Shown: positions 55,369 to 64,000 of the stretch, in pieces
Position numbering within the stretch: position 1 is the stretch's first letter
Layout: the number at the start of each line of letters is the position of its first letter
Assembly (NCBI RefSeq): GCF_021730445.1
Contig: NZ_JADNRM010000001.1
Coordinates: 697,004 to 761,003 of the forward strand
From: Phocaeicola faecalis
Lineage (GTDB): Bacteria > Bacteroidota > Bacteroidia > Bacteroidales > Bacteroidaceae
Reading direction: 5' to 3'
Length of the DNA: 64,000 nt
Notes under the pieces: model-generated
The model's database searches: none
What the model was told of the DNA's origin: nothing
Seen by the model: the letters and a program-made list of their open reading frames with translations, nothing else
Program-made: the position numbers and the translations under genes

Positions 55369-55376
55369 TATCTTTG
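55369..55376 (+). promoter_or_regulatory. Promoter of the ATP-grasp-like gene, leaving almost no leader
   Basis: TATCTTTG is a full -7 match ending eight bases before the ATG at 55385, so transcription should begin at or within a few bases of the start codon. Confidence 0.75.
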
Positions 55377-55384
55377 CACTGTAA

Positions 55385-56644
55385 ATGAAAACTCTTTATC
55401 TGTTTAACCCTGAAAATGATATGGCATTGGCGTGTGGTGATTCGTATTACATGCCGCCAGCCAGTGCGCGACGGATGGCAGCCGATTTGTCGGTGCTCCC
55501 GGCGTGGTATGCCGCACCGGGAGATGCGGTGCTGACAGATGTTGCTCCCCACGACATACAAATGAAAGTTCTGTCTCCGCTGCTGCCTGCTGTGGAGTTT
55601 GTCACCGGACTATCTTCTTCCTATACTAAGATATCTCCCTGGGGCTGGAACCCCTCTTTGCTCCGTCGGTTACACGAGGCAGGAATAACGGATTCAGCCT
55701 GTCTTACGGATGAAGAGATGAAGCGTGTCCGTGAACTGTCGGGGCGCCAGACGGCGGTGCGTGTACTGTCTTCCATTCATAGGGGGCAACGGTTATATTC
55801 CTCGTCTGCAGTATCGGAATATAATGGTGCGATGGAGGATTTTCCCACTCTTCCTGAAGATACGGAGGCCCATACTCCGTTTGTAGGTGAATCTTTTCTG
55901 TTTCACACAGAGGAGGAAGTCGAATACTTTGTCCGTTCGTATCCGCAGGCCGTGCTGAAGTCTCCATGGTCGGGCAGCGGACGAGGGATTCAGTACACTT
56001 CGGGAGCATTTACCCGCCCGCTGAAAGGTTGGGTGCAACACGTGCTCCACACCCAGCAGGCAGTGGTGGGCGAACCGTTTTATGATAAGGTGAAAGACTT
56101 TGCAATGGAATTTTTCAGCAACGGAAAGGGTGAGGTGCGCTTTGCAGGTTATTCTCTGTTTGAAACGGACAAGCGTGGCATTTATAAAGAAAATTTTTTG
56201 GCAGCCGATGCCGATATTCTGAAAAAGCTGTCGGCCTACGTCCCCACATCCGTATTCCATCGGCTCTGCAGACGGATGGCAGATGAACTGGCACACACCA
56301 TAGGCGGGTATGAAGGTTATCTGGGAGTGGACATGATGATATGTCGCACGTCTTTGGCGAAGACAGGTTATGCCATTCATCCCTGTGTGGAAATCAATCT
56401 GCGGATGAATATGGGAGTAGTGGCCCGGATGGTTTATGACAGATATGTGTGTGACCGTGTGCAAGGCCGCTACGCAATAGAATATTATGCTTCGCCCGGT
56501 GAAGCGGAACAGGCCGACCGGTTCTTGCGCCTCCAGCACCCTCTGCTGTTAGAGGGAGGAAGGATAAAATCAGGCTACCTGTCCCTCACTCCAATATACC
56601 AACAGACTGCTTATCAGGCGTATATTCTTGTCGGGACTATCTGA
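55385..56644 (+). CDS. Uncharacterised protein with ATP-grasp-like C-terminal half
   Basis: 419 aa, cytoplasmic. The N-terminal 150 residues (MKTLYLFNPENDMALACGDSYYMPPASARRMAADL) are not a family I recognise. The second half looks ATP-grasp-like: a phosphate-loop-like VLKSPWSGSGRGIQY, then PFYDKVKDFAMEFFSNGKGEVRFAGYSLFETD, and CVEINLRMNMGVVARMV resembling the metal-binding end strand. ATP-grasp enzymes ligate a carboxylate to an amine, thiol or other nucleophile, so a ligase activity is the inference. It stands alone between an ATPase (divergent) and an EamA transporter (convergent, 9 bases away). Confidence 0.65.
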   Translation: MKTLYLFNPENDMALACGDSYYMPPASARRMAADLSVLPAWYAAPGDAVLTDVAPHDIQMKVLSPLLPAVEFVTGLSSSYTKISPWGWNPSLLRRLHEAGITDSACLTDEEMKRVRELSGRQTAVRVLSSIHRGQRLYSSSAVSEYNGAMEDFPTLPEDTEAHTPFVGESFLFHTEEEVEYFVRSYPQAVLKSPWSGSGRGIQYTSGAFTRPLKGWVQHVLHTQQAVVGEPFYDKVKDFAMEFFSNGKGEVRFAGYSLFETDKRGIYKENFLAADADILKKLSAYVPTSVFHRLCRRMADELAHTIGGYEGYLGVDMMICRTSLAKTGYAIHPCVEINLRMNMGVVARMVYDRYVCDRVQGRYAIEYYASPGEAEQADRFLRLQHPLLLEGGRIKSGYLSLTPIYQQTAYQAYILVGTI

Positions 56645-56653
56645 CGACACCCC

Positions 56654-57577
56654 TCACCGACTTCCGAAATAAAGAAATATCATACCGATAAGCACCAGTG
56701 CCAAGTCTACCGCTTTGCTTTTGAGGTTCTTCTCGCGGAACACCATTGCACCGAAAATAAAGGAAACAATCACGCTACCTCGCCTCACCATCGAAACAAT
56801 GGAAATCATGGCACCGTCAAGACTCAATGCATAGAAATAGACAAAGTCGGCAGCCGAAAGGAAGATGGATATCAGTATGATGCACCAATCCCAGCGGAAA
56901 GGAGTGGTCGCCTGTCGCTTCGGCCACCACAGCAGCATCAGCACGGCACTCATCATAAACAACTGGTAAATGTTATACCACGACTGCACCACCATGCGGT
57001 CCAGCCCGATGCCTCCCTGACTGACAGGCGCCATCAGATATTTGTCATACAGTCCGCTGACAGCTCCCAACACAGCAGCCATCACAATGAAATAAATCCA
57101 CTTATTATGTTTAAAGTCAATGCCCTCCTTCTTTCCGCTTCGGCTCAGCATAAAAAAAGAAAAGACCGCCATCAATACCCCTATCCACTGATAGAGATTC
57201 AGTCGTTCGCCAAACACCAGCAAGGCTCCCACCAATACCATCACCGGACGGGTGGCGTTAATCGGCCCCACAATGGTTATCGGAAGATTCTTCATGCCGA
57301 AATATCCCAATATCCACGAAGAAAGGACAATGACAGACTTCAAAACAATAAATCGGTGTACCTCCCACCCCACCACGGGAACAAAGAAAAGTCCGCCTTC
57401 CAATGTATCGGGACGCCATGCCGACAGCACAATAAACGGAAGGAATATCAAACTGGAGAACAACGTATTCAGCGTGAGTACGGGAATCACTGCATTGTTC
57501 TTTAACGACTGCTTTTTAAATACATCATAGAATCCCAGCAATGCCGCCGAGAGAAAAGCTAAAAGTAACCACATCAT
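56654..57577 (-). CDS. EamA/DMT-superfamily transporter
   Basis: 307 aa with about ten hydrophobic segments in two homologous halves (first half: LLLAFLSAALLGFYDVFKKQSL; second half: WIYFIVMAAVLGAVSGLYDKYLMAP), the EamA arrangement, and the motif GPINATRPVMVLVGALLVFGERLNLYQWIGVLM. DMT members export or exchange small metabolites; the substrate cannot be predicted. A -7 box (TAACTTTG, minus strand, 57611-57604) lies 26 bases upstream of its ATG, and it converges with the ATP-grasp-like gene. Confidence 0.85.
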   Translation of the reverse strand: MMWLLLAFLSAALLGFYDVFKKQSLKNNAVIPVLTLNTLFSSLIFLPFIVLSAWRPDTLEGGLFFVPVVGWEVHRFIVLKSVIVLSSWILGYFGMKNLPITIVGPINATRPVMVLVGALLVFGERLNLYQWIGVLMAVFSFFMLSRSGKKEGIDFKHNKWIYFIVMAAVLGAVSGLYDKYLMAPVSQGGIGLDRMVVQSWYNIYQLFMMSAVLMLLWWPKRQATTPFRWDWCIILISIFLSAADFVYFYALSLDGAMISIVSMVRRGSVIVSFIFGAMVFREKNLKSKAVDLALVLIGMIFLYFGSR

Positions 57578-57665
57578 CTTTTTACCTGTTTTTTAATCGG
57601 GTGCAAAGTTACAACAAAAGCCTCGAAAAGGAATATCCAATTTGATATAAATAATCAGAAAGCCC

Positions 57666-57696
57666 TTGCCTGTTTCAAACACTATCTGTATTTTTG
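57666..57696 (+). promoter_or_regulatory. Promoter of the radical SAM gene
   Basis: TTGC (57666-57669), a 19-base spacer, and TATTTTTG (57689-57696). It makes the ATG at 57720 the likely start and argues against the in-frame ATG at 57666, which would lie inside the promoter. Confidence 0.7.
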
Positions 57697-57719
57697 GCGA
57701 AAATATCCCTGTTGAAGAT

Positions 57720-58994
57720 ATGAACGAAAACGTCCTTGCCAAACTCAAGATACTGGCGGAATCTGCCAAATACGATGTGTCCTGCTCCAGCAGCGGGACA
57801 GTGCGCCGCAATTCATCGGGCACACTGGGAAACACTGTTGGAGGTTGGGGTATCTGCCATAGTTTTGCTGAGGACGGGCGATGCATCTCGCTGCTCAAAA
57901 TCATGCTCACCAATTATTGCATTTACGATTGCGCCTACTGCATCAACCGCCGCAGTAACGACATTCCCCGTGCCACGCTCTCGGTGAGCGAATTGGTAGA
58001 CCTCACCATCGAGTTCTACCGGCGCAATTACATCGAAGGACTTTTCCTGAGCTCGGGCGTAGTGCGAAATCCCGACTACACGATGGAGCGCCTCGTACGG
58101 GTTGCCAAAGACTTGCGGCTCGTACACCGGTTCAACGGTTACATCCATCTGAAAAGCATCCCGGGTGCCAGTCGCGAGCTGGTGAACGAGGCCGGACTCT
58201 ATGCCGACCGTCTGAGCGTAAACATAGAGATACCTAAAGAGGAGAATCTCAAACTTCTCGCTCCCGAAAAAGACCACCAAAGTGTATACCGACCCATGCG
58301 CTACATTCAGCAGGGGGTGCTCATGAATAAAGAGGACAGAAAGAAGTTCCGCCATGCCCCACGCTTCGTCCCTGCCGGGCAAAGCACACAGATGATTGTC
58401 GGAGCCACGTCGGAATCAGATAAGGATATATTGTATCTTTCCTCTTCACTGTACCGACACCCCACGATGCGGCGCGTTTATTATTCGGGCTATATTTCGG
58501 TCAATACTTACGACAAGCGACTTCCGGCACTGAAGCAGCCCCCTTTGGTACGCGAGAACCGTTTGTATCAGGCAGACTGGCTGTTGCGGTTTTATCAGTT
58601 TAAAGTGGAAGAAATTGTGGATGATTCCTACCCCGACCTTGATTTGGAAATCGACCCCAAACTGAGCTGGGCACTTCGGCATCCCGAACAATTTCCGGTA
58701 GACATCAACCAGGCCGACTACGAGATGATACTTCGTGTACCGGGCATCGGGGTGAAATCGGCTAGGTTTATCGTCGCTTCGCGCCGCTTCTCGAAATTGG
58801 GATTCTATGAGTTGAAGAAAATAGGAGTAGTGATGAAGAAAGCACAATATTTTATCACCTGCAACGAGCTCCCCACCCGAACGGTAAACGAACTCACCCC
58901 TTCGGGAGTACGGAAACTGTTGGTACCCAAGCCTAAGAGAAAGACAGATGAGCGACAACTGATATTAGAATTTGAAGAACCCGAAAACGAATGA
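57720..58994 (+). CDS. Putative DNA modification/repair radical SAM protein
   Basis: 424 aa from ATG 57720. Radical SAM cluster Cys residues C67, C71, C74 in NYCIYDCAYC. The C-terminus contains a helix-hairpin-helix motif (about 345-395, LRVPGIGVKSARFIVASRRFSKLGFYELKKIGVVMKKAQYFITC) typical of DNA-binding repair proteins. Known families of this architecture are annotated as putative DNA modification/repair radical SAM proteins. Its last four bases overlap the start of the next gene (ATGA), and both are found together in many bacteria, so they probably form one system. Confidence 0.85.
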   Translation: MNENVLAKLKILAESAKYDVSCSSSGTVRRNSSGTLGNTVGGWGICHSFAEDGRCISLLKIMLTNYCIYDCAYCINRRSNDIPRATLSVSELVDLTIEFYRRNYIEGLFLSSGVVRNPDYTMERLVRVAKDLRLVHRFNGYIHLKSIPGASRELVNEAGLYADRLSVNIEIPKEENLKLLAPEKDHQSVYRPMRYIQQGVLMNKEDRKKFRHAPRFVPAGQSTQMIVGATSESDKDILYLSSSLYRHPTMRRVYYSGYISVNTYDKRLPALKQPPLVRENRLYQADWLLRFYQFKVEEIVDDSYPDLDLEIDPKLSWALRHPEQFPVDINQADYEMILRVPGIGVKSARFIVASRRFSKLGFYELKKIGVVMKKAQYFITCNELPTRTVNELTPSGVRKLLVPKPKRKTDERQLILEFEEPENE

Positions 58995-59758
58995 ATATCT
59001 TTATCTACGACCATACCTTCGAAGGCTTGCTAACCTGCATTTTTGATGCCTACTCCCGCAAGACTTTCCCCGACTTGCTTTTGATGGAAGGTGAGCCGCT
59101 ACCGCTATTTTACAACGAAACCTTTACCGTCATCACCGATGAAGGCAAAGCAATGCGCGTGTGGCGCGGATTAGAGAAGAGAATATCCTGCCATGCCCTG
59201 TCCGCCCTCACCTATTGCTGGCTGTCGGAGCTGCCGGAAGTAGACAAAATGTTGTTCCGCTATATGAGAAAAGCAATCGACTCGCCTCGTTCCATCGAGA
59301 CAAACTTTGCAGATGCAGACGTTCTTGAATTGTCAAAAATCTATAAGAAGGTGGATGGAGAGCGAATACACCTGATGCAGTTCGTCCGCTTTCAGAAAGC
59401 TGTGGACGGAACATTCTTTGCCGCTGTCGAACCACAGTTCAATGCTCTTCCCCTGACTGTGGAGCATTTCAAAGACCGCTTTGCCGACCAACCGTGGCTA
59501 ATCTACGACGTGAAACGGCAATACGGATATTATTACGACTTGAAAGAGATGAAAGAAGTTACTTTTGAAAATCCCCGGCAGGCCCATTTGGTCACAGGTA
59601 TGTTGAACGAAAGCCTGATGGATAACGATGAGAAGCTCTTCCAACAATTATGGAAGACTTATTTCAAGGCTATCTGCATCAAGGAACGGCGGAATCCGAG
59701 AAAACACCGGCAAGATATGCCTGTGCGCTATTGGAAATATCTTACCGAAAAGCAATAA
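58991..59758 (+). CDS. DUF4130/TIGR03915-type DNA-metabolism protein
   Basis: 255 aa. The DUF4130 family shows NIFIYDHTFEGLLTCIFDAYSRKTFPD at the start and ends with DMPVRYWKYLTEKQ, a domain usually annotated as probable DNA metabolism protein or putative DNA glycosylase-like. It starts within the radical SAM gene (ATGA overlap), matching the recognised two-gene pairing. The pair is strand-convergent with truA only 8 bases away and has no terminator between. Confidence 0.8.
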   Translation: MNIFIYDHTFEGLLTCIFDAYSRKTFPDLLLMEGEPLPLFYNETFTVITDEGKAMRVWRGLEKRISCHALSALTYCWLSELPEVDKMLFRYMRKAIDSPRSIETNFADADVLELSKIYKKVDGERIHLMQFVRFQKAVDGTFFAAVEPQFNALPLTVEHFKDRFADQPWLIYDVKRQYGYYYDLKEMKEVTFENPRQAHLVTGMLNESLMDNDEKLFQQLWKTYFKAICIKERRNPRKHRQDMPVRYWKYLTEKQ

Positions 59759-59766
59759 TCTCCTCC

Positions 59767-60516
59767 TTACAGGATGAACAGGTCTTCCGGATATCCCACA
59801 TCGACCAAAAACAGAGCGTGTCCCGGCACTGAACTTCCGGCACTGCATCTATCCTTTTTCTCTATGACTTGCCTGAAACCCTCTATCGAAAGTTTTCCAC
59901 GGCCCACTTCTATCAATGTACCCACCACAGCCCTGACCATGTTCCTCAAAAAGCGGTCTGCCTGAATTGTAAATACCCATTCCGTTTCACTGACTTGTGT
60001 CCACTCGGCATGCATTATCTTGCAATTATTCGTCTTTACATCGGTATGCAACTTGCTAAAACTGGTGAAATCGGTATAATCAAACAAAGTACGGGCCGCC
60101 TCATTCATCTTCCCGAAATCCGGCTCATTGAAAAGGCGCCATGCGTATTGACGGTTAAAAGGCTCTTTCCGGGTAGTTACATAATATTTATAAGTGCGAT
60201 AAGTGGCATCAAAGCGGGCATGCGCATCATCCTTCACCCGCTTTACGCCATATACGGCAATATCGGGAGGAAGCAGACGGTTCAGCTTATCCGTTATCTG
60301 CGCCCCATCCAATTCACTCTCAAAGTCAAAATGCGCCACCATGAGCCGGGCGTGCACACCGGCATCCGTGCGTCCTGCTCCCACCACCTCTATCTCTTTT
60401 CTCAAGAAAGTGGAAAGCGCACGCATCAACGCTTCCTGCACACTCATACCGTTGGGCTGGATTTGCCAACCATGATAATTTGTTCCGTCGTAAGCCAGAT
60501 ATATAAAGTATCGCAT
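59767..60516 (-). CDS. truA: tRNA pseudouridine synthase A
   Basis: 249 aa. Converts U38, U39 and U40 of tRNA anticodon stems to pseudouridine. The catalytic Asp is in [11 protein letters not shown], with [22 protein letters not shown] at the N-terminus and [22 protein letters not shown] at the C-terminus, all matching TruA. Confidence 0.96.
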   Translation of the reverse strand: MRYFIYLAYDGTNYHGWQIQPNGMSVQEALMRALSTFLRKEIEVVGAGRTDAGVHARLMVAHFDFESELDGAQITDKLNRLLPPDIAVYGVKRVKDDAHARFDATYRTYKYYVTTRKEPFNRQYAWRLFNEPDFGKMNEAARTLFDYTDFTSFSKLHTDVKTNNCKIMHAEWTQVSETEWVFTIQADRFLRNMVRAVVGTLIEVGRGKLSIEGFRQVIEKKDRCSAGSSVPGHALFLVDVGYPEDLFIL

Positions 60517-60556
60517 TTTAAAATCTAAATAAGAGGTTTAAAAACAACAGTCCGGA

Positions 60557-61231
60557 TTAGCGGGCAGTGATGTGAAAACATCCTTGCTTTAACTCATACT
60601 TAATGTAACATCTGTCTGCTTTCCGAAGGTCACGCAACACTTCAGCCAAAACAAGTTTTAACGTATCGGCACTCACATCCTGCATAGGACGTCCGTCAGG
60701 GTCTTCCACCTTTTTAAAACGACGGTAACTCACGTCAAATGTGGTTCCGAAAGCATGAGCTGAGTTTGCGGAAGCATTTCCGTTACGGCGACGCAAACGC
60801 TTGACGTCGTCGGAAGTACGAAGTACGGAAGTAACGATGATTTGATTCGGGTTCAATCCTTTGCAAGTCAGTGAATCCAGAAAATTAGCTCCGATAGTAT
60901 CCAATAATGCACCGGCTTTCGGCACCAAAAAAGGAATGGAATGTGTAAGCGAATCCATGGCATATCGCTCGCATGGAGCAACCTCCACCAACTTACCGCC
61001 CAATCCTTCCGCTTCTGCACGGGAGGCCAAAGGGCGGATACCAATCCGCTTTGCCACACTCAAATGAGTATCATTCAAATCACCAAAACTGCGTTTATAA
61101 CTGATTACACCTTTTATATTACGAGGTTCATTCATCTTCATGGACATATCTTTTTCCTTACACCCCGAAGACACCGTCAAAGTAAACAGAAGAGAAAACA
61201 GTGTGCAACATGCACATTTCATATAATTCAT
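60557..61231 (-). CDS. M15-peptidase-like lipoprotein (DUF5715)
   Basis: 224 aa from ATG 61231 (a longer frame to 61372 adds no signal). Lipoprotein signal with Cys 24 (SSGC). The C-terminal half shows SVLRTSDDVKRL (135-146), SAHAFGTTFD with H159 and D166 (157-166), and GCFHIT near the end, the metal-ligand pattern of M15/VanY-type D-Ala-D-Ala and L,D-carboxypeptidases. Probably acts on peptidoglycan in the periplasm, by inference. Confidence 0.75.
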   Translation of the reverse strand: MNYMKCACCTLFSLLFTLTVSSGCKEKDMSMKMNEPRNIKGVISYKRSFGDLNDTHLSVAKRIGIRPLASRAEAEGLGGKLVEVAPCERYAMDSLTHSIPFLVPKAGALLDTIGANFLDSLTCKGLNPNQIIVTSVLRTSDDVKRLRRRNGNASANSAHAFGTTFDVSYRRFKKVEDPDGRPMQDVSADTLKLVLAEVLRDLRKADRCYIKYELKQGCFHITAR

Positions 61232-61344
61232 AACTTTATTGTCTTTTTCATTATTGCCGGGCAAAGATAACCTAAAATCTTTTTTCAGGAAAAGCTTATG
61301 CAAATAAATTGCCCCGGAAAATGAAAACAATGAAAACCTTTCAT

Positions 61345-61352
61345 TAAATTTG
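61345..61352 (+). promoter_or_regulatory. Predicted promoter of the phoH gene
   Basis: TAAATTTG, full -7 match, 40 bases before the ATG. The -33 region is not clear. Confidence 0.45.
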
Positions 61353-61391
61353 CACCCTATAAAATAGTACATCTGTACCTAAACTAGTTAA

Positions 61392-62384
61392 ATGATAGAA
61401 AAACATATTGTTTTAGAGGATATTGATCCTGTTATTTTTTATGGTGTAAACAACGCCAATATGCAAATGATACAAGCTTTGTACCCCAAGCTGAGAATCG
61501 TGGCACGTGGAAATGTCATTAAAGTGATGGGGGACGAAGAAGAAATGTGTGCTTTCGAAGAGAGTATTCTGGCACTGGAAAAATATTGTGCCCAGTATAA
61601 TTCATTGAAGGAGGAAGTCATTCTGGATATTGTCAAAGGACGCAAACCCCAAGTGGAAAAGACCGGCGACACGATTGTATTCAGTGTGACGGGGAAGCCT
61701 ATCGTGCCTCGCAGCCCCAATCAGTTGAAACTGGTGCAGGAGTACGAAAAGAACGATATGCTGTTTGCCATCGGTCCGGCCGGTTCCGGAAAGACTTATA
61801 CCGCTATCGCGCTTGCTGTACGCTCTCTGAAAAACAAGGAAATCAAGAAAATCATTCTAAGCCGCCCGGCTGTGGAAGCCGGTGAAAAACTCGGTTTCCT
61901 TCCCGGTGATATGAAAGATAAGATTGATCCTTATCTGCAACCGCTGTATGATGCTCTGCAGGATATGATTCCGGCTGCCAAGCTGAAAGAATATATGGAA
62001 CTGAATGTGATTCAGATTGCTCCTCTGGCATTTATGCGCGGACGTACACTGAACGATGCCGTGGTGATATTGGACGAGGCTCAGAATACCACGACACAGC
62101 AAATCAAAATGTTCCTCACCCGTATGGGCATGAACACCAAAATGATTGTTACGGGAGATATGACGCAAATAGATTTGCCCTCATCACAAACTTCGGGACT
62201 GGTGCAGGCTTTGAAAATTCTGAAAGGAGTAAAGGGTATCAGCTTTATCGAACTGAATAAAAAAGATATCGTGCGACATAAGCTGGTTACCCGCATTGTG
62301 GATGCTTATGAGAAGTTCGAGGAAAAACAGAAAGCCGAGCGGATGGAAAAAGCTGCGGTCGACAAATCAAAAAAGACTATCTGA
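61392..62384 (+). CDS. PhoH family ATPase
   Basis: 330 aa. Walker A GPAGSGKT (128-135), the family motif SRPAVEAGEKLGFLPGD, and DEAQNTT (Walker B-like). PhoH-family proteins are RNA-associated ATPases, often linked to ribosome maturation or phosphate stress; exact role here unknown. purC follows after 41 bases on the same strand. Confidence 0.92.
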   Translation: MIEKHIVLEDIDPVIFYGVNNANMQMIQALYPKLRIVARGNVIKVMGDEEEMCAFEESILALEKYCAQYNSLKEEVILDIVKGRKPQVEKTGDTIVFSVTGKPIVPRSPNQLKLVQEYEKNDMLFAIGPAGSGKTYTAIALAVRSLKNKEIKKIILSRPAVEAGEKLGFLPGDMKDKIDPYLQPLYDALQDMIPAAKLKEYMELNVIQIAPLAFMRGRTLNDAVVILDEAQNTTTQQIKMFLTRMGMNTKMIVTGDMTQIDLPSSQTSGLVQALKILKGVKGISFIELNKKDIVRHKLVTRIVDAYEKFEEKQKAERMEKAAVDKSKKTI

Positions 62385-62425
62385 CCCTGCAAGAAGAAAA
62401 ACAATTCATTTAATATAAAAAAGAC

Positions 62426-63370
62426 ATGAGTAAAGCATTAACAAGAACAGACTTTAACTTTCCGGGACAAAAGAACGTGTACCACGGCAAAGTGCGTGAT
62501 GTGTACAACATCAATGACGAAAAGTTAGTAATGGTAGCTACAGACCGTATCTCTGCATTCGATGTAGTTCTGCCCGAAGGTATCCCCTACAAAGGACAAA
62601 TGCTGAACCAGATTGCAGCCAAATTCCTGGATGCAACCACCGACATCTGCCCCAACTGGAAAATGGCTACTCCCGACCCTATGGTAACCGTAGGTGTTAT
62701 GTGCCAGGGATTCCCTGTAGAAATGATCGTTCGCGGTTATCTTTGCGGTAGCGCATGGCGTGCTTATAAAAACGGTGTCCGCGAAATCTGCGGTGTGAAA
62801 CTTCCCGAAGGGATGAAAGAAAACCAAAAGTTCCCGGAACCCATTGTAACCCCGACCACCAAGGCTGAAATGGGTCTACACGACGAAGATATTTCGAAGG
62901 AAGAAATCTTGAAACAAGGTTTGGCTACTCCTGAAGAATATGAAATTTTGGAGAAATATACATTGGCTTTGTTCAAACGCGGTACAGAAATCGCTGCCGA
63001 ACGCGGATTGATTCTGGTAGATACCAAATATGAATTCGGTAAGCACAACGGCACTATCTACCTGATGGACGAAATCCATACTCCCGACTCAAGCCGCTAT
63101 TTCTACTCGGAAGGTTACGAGGAACGCTTTGCTAAAGGTGAACCCCAGAAACAACTTTCTAAAGAGTTTGTACGTGAATGGCTGATGGAAAACGGTTTCC
63201 AGGGTAAAGAAGGACAACAGGTTCCTGAAATGACTCCCGAAATCGTAAACTCTATCAGCGAACGCTATATGGAATTGTTCGAACATATCACCGGTGAGAA
63301 GTTTGTAAAAGCAGATACAGACAATATCGCCGAACGTATCGAAAAGAACGTTACCGAATACCTTAAATAA
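62426..63370 (+). CDS. purC: Phosphoribosylaminoimidazole-succinocarboxamide synthase
   Basis: 314 aa, the long form. It ligates aspartate to CAIR in purine synthesis. Features: [49 protein letters not shown], and [31 protein letters not shown]. Probably cotranscribed with phoH. Confidence 0.95.
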   Translation: MSKALTRTDFNFPGQKNVYHGKVRDVYNINDEKLVMVATDRISAFDVVLPEGIPYKGQMLNQIAAKFLDATTDICPNWKMATPDPMVTVGVMCQGFPVEMIVRGYLCGSAWRAYKNGVREICGVKLPEGMKENQKFPEPIVTPTTKAEMGLHDEDISKEEILKQGLATPEEYEILEKYTLALFKRGTEIAAERGLILVDTKYEFGKHNGTIYLMDEIHTPDSSRYFYSEGYEERFAKGEPQKQLSKEFVREWLMENGFQGKEGQQVPEMTPEIVNSISERYMELFEHITGEKFVKADTDNIAERIEKNVTEYLK

Positions 63371-63453
63371 ATGACTCTCCTCGTTTAAAAAGGAGAATGT
63401 ATCCGGGACGGACTGAATCCGCCCCGGATTTCCCCCTATATATAAAGAAGCGT

Positions 63454-64000
63454 ATGACTAACTATCCACAAGAAAATATCAAGCCCTACAACGCCGACGA
63501 AAAGAAAAGCGTGCAGGTAGAGAAAATGTTCGACAACATTGCTCCTGCCTACGACCAACTGAATCATGCCCTATCATGGAATATAGATAAAAGTTGGCGC
63601 CGCAAAGCCATCAATTGGCTGAAGCCTTTTCATCCGCAACGTATGATGGATGTAGCCACCGGCACCGGTGACTTTGCCATTCAAGCCTGCCGCATCCTTC
63701 AACCCGAAGAACTGATAGGCACGGACATATCGGAAGGCATGATGAATGTGGGGCGTGAAAAAGTAAAAGCTGCCGGCTTGGAGAACCGCATTTCCTTCGC
63801 CAAAGAAGATTGTACGGCACTCACTTTCCCCGACAAACGCTTCGATGCTATCACAGTAGCCTTCGGCGTACGCAATTTTGAAGACCTCGATAAAGGGTTG
63901 CGTGAGATGCACCGCGTACTCGACGACAACGGAAAATTAGTCATCCTCGAACTTTCCGAACCGGATTGGTTCCCTATGAAACAATTATATGCCATTTATT
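63454..64000 (+). CDS. menG: Demethylmenaquinone methyltransferase (cut by window edge)
   Basis: The ATG at 63454 opens 182 codons to the window edge. The SAM-binding block [19 protein letters not shown] and the family motif [36 protein letters not shown] identify the UbiE/MenG C-methyltransferase. In an anaerobe with menaquinone the substrate is demethylmenaquinone. The preceding 83-base gap contains a hairpin, ATCCGGG (63401-63407) and CCCGGAT (63423-63429), without a T-run. Confidence 0.92.
   Translation, partial: MTNYPQENIKPYNADEKKSVQVEKMFDNIAPAYDQLNHALSWNIDKSWRRKAINWLKPFHPQRMMDVATGTGDFAIQACRILQPEELIGTDISEGMMNVGREKVKAAGLENRISFAKEDCTALTFPDKRFDAITVAFGVRNFEDLDKGLREMHRVLDDNGKLVILELSEPDWFPMKQLYAIY

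Noticed and set aside
63401..63429. Riboswitch or terminator between purC and menG
   Set aside because: A short ATCCGGG/CCCGGAT hairpin without a T-run and without any recognised aptamer core.
1..64000. tRNA, rRNA, prophage or recombinase gene
   Set aside because: None was found by reading the intergenic gaps and gene products; the recombinase for the susC switch must lie outside the window.

Overview
The window is a chromosomal segment of a Bacteroidales gut bacterium, most like Bacteroides/Phocaeicola (the P. vulgatus/dorei group is a guess). The grounds are SusC/SusD proteins, FimA-superfamily lipoproteins, a Ser-type sulfatase, a homodimeric pyruvate:ferredoxin oxidoreductase, and many starts preceded by the Bacteroides -7 box TAnnTTTG. 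No rRNA, tRNA, CRISPR array, complete transposon or prophage was seen. Species was not determined.

Layout. 1-3.3 kb (minus): 5' end of secA, a secreted alkaline-phosphatase-fold protein whose catalytic residues look lost, and a DUF4105 membrane protein. 3.4-10.9 kb (plus): an envelope/biosynthesis cluster of coaX, a beta-barrel protein, a TPR protein, lptC, a CNNM/CorC-type membrane protein and a PpiD-like folding factor. 11.2-15.8 kb (plus): four fimbrial lipoproteins. 15.9-22.1 kb (minus): an ilvD-ilvB-ilvN-thioesterase-ilvC operon preceded by a clear leader-peptide attenuator. 22.3-23.5 kb: a SlyD-like isomerase with a Cys/Gly-rich tail and a small lipoprotein. 23.5-30 kb: a susC/susD pair behind a 342-bp segment bounded by perfect 28-bp inverted repeats, with a promoter inside that points away from susC (a phase-variable promoter drawn in the OFF state). 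30-34.8 kb: a small barrel protein, a TonB-plug-only protein and a GH123-like lipoprotein. 35-39.7 kb: an aldose-epimerase-like protein, two gene remnants fused back to back, and a TPR histidine kinase with a LytTR response regulator.

40-50 kb: sulfatase, DUF4923 protein, recA, bcp, a carboxynorspermidine-dehydrogenase-type enzyme, a BamE-tailed secreted protein, a double META-domain lipoprotein and dnaK. 50-64 kb: pyruvate:ferredoxin oxidoreductase, an AAA ATPase, an ATP-grasp-like protein, an EamA transporter, a radical SAM/DUF4130 DNA-metabolism pair, truA, an M15-peptidase-like lipoprotein, phoH, purC and the start of menG/ubiE.

The most informative observations are regulatory DNA rather than proteins: (i) the invertible promoter of the susCD locus; (ii) the ilv attenuator, in which leader peptide, antiterminator and terminator are all readable; (iii) two copies of an inverted-repeat element between convergent genes, one carrying a five-unit 15-bp tandem array that explains its whole length difference; (iv) a Fur-box-like 19-mer in front of the plug-only TonB locus. 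All functional statements are read from sequence and family knowledge; no database search was run.
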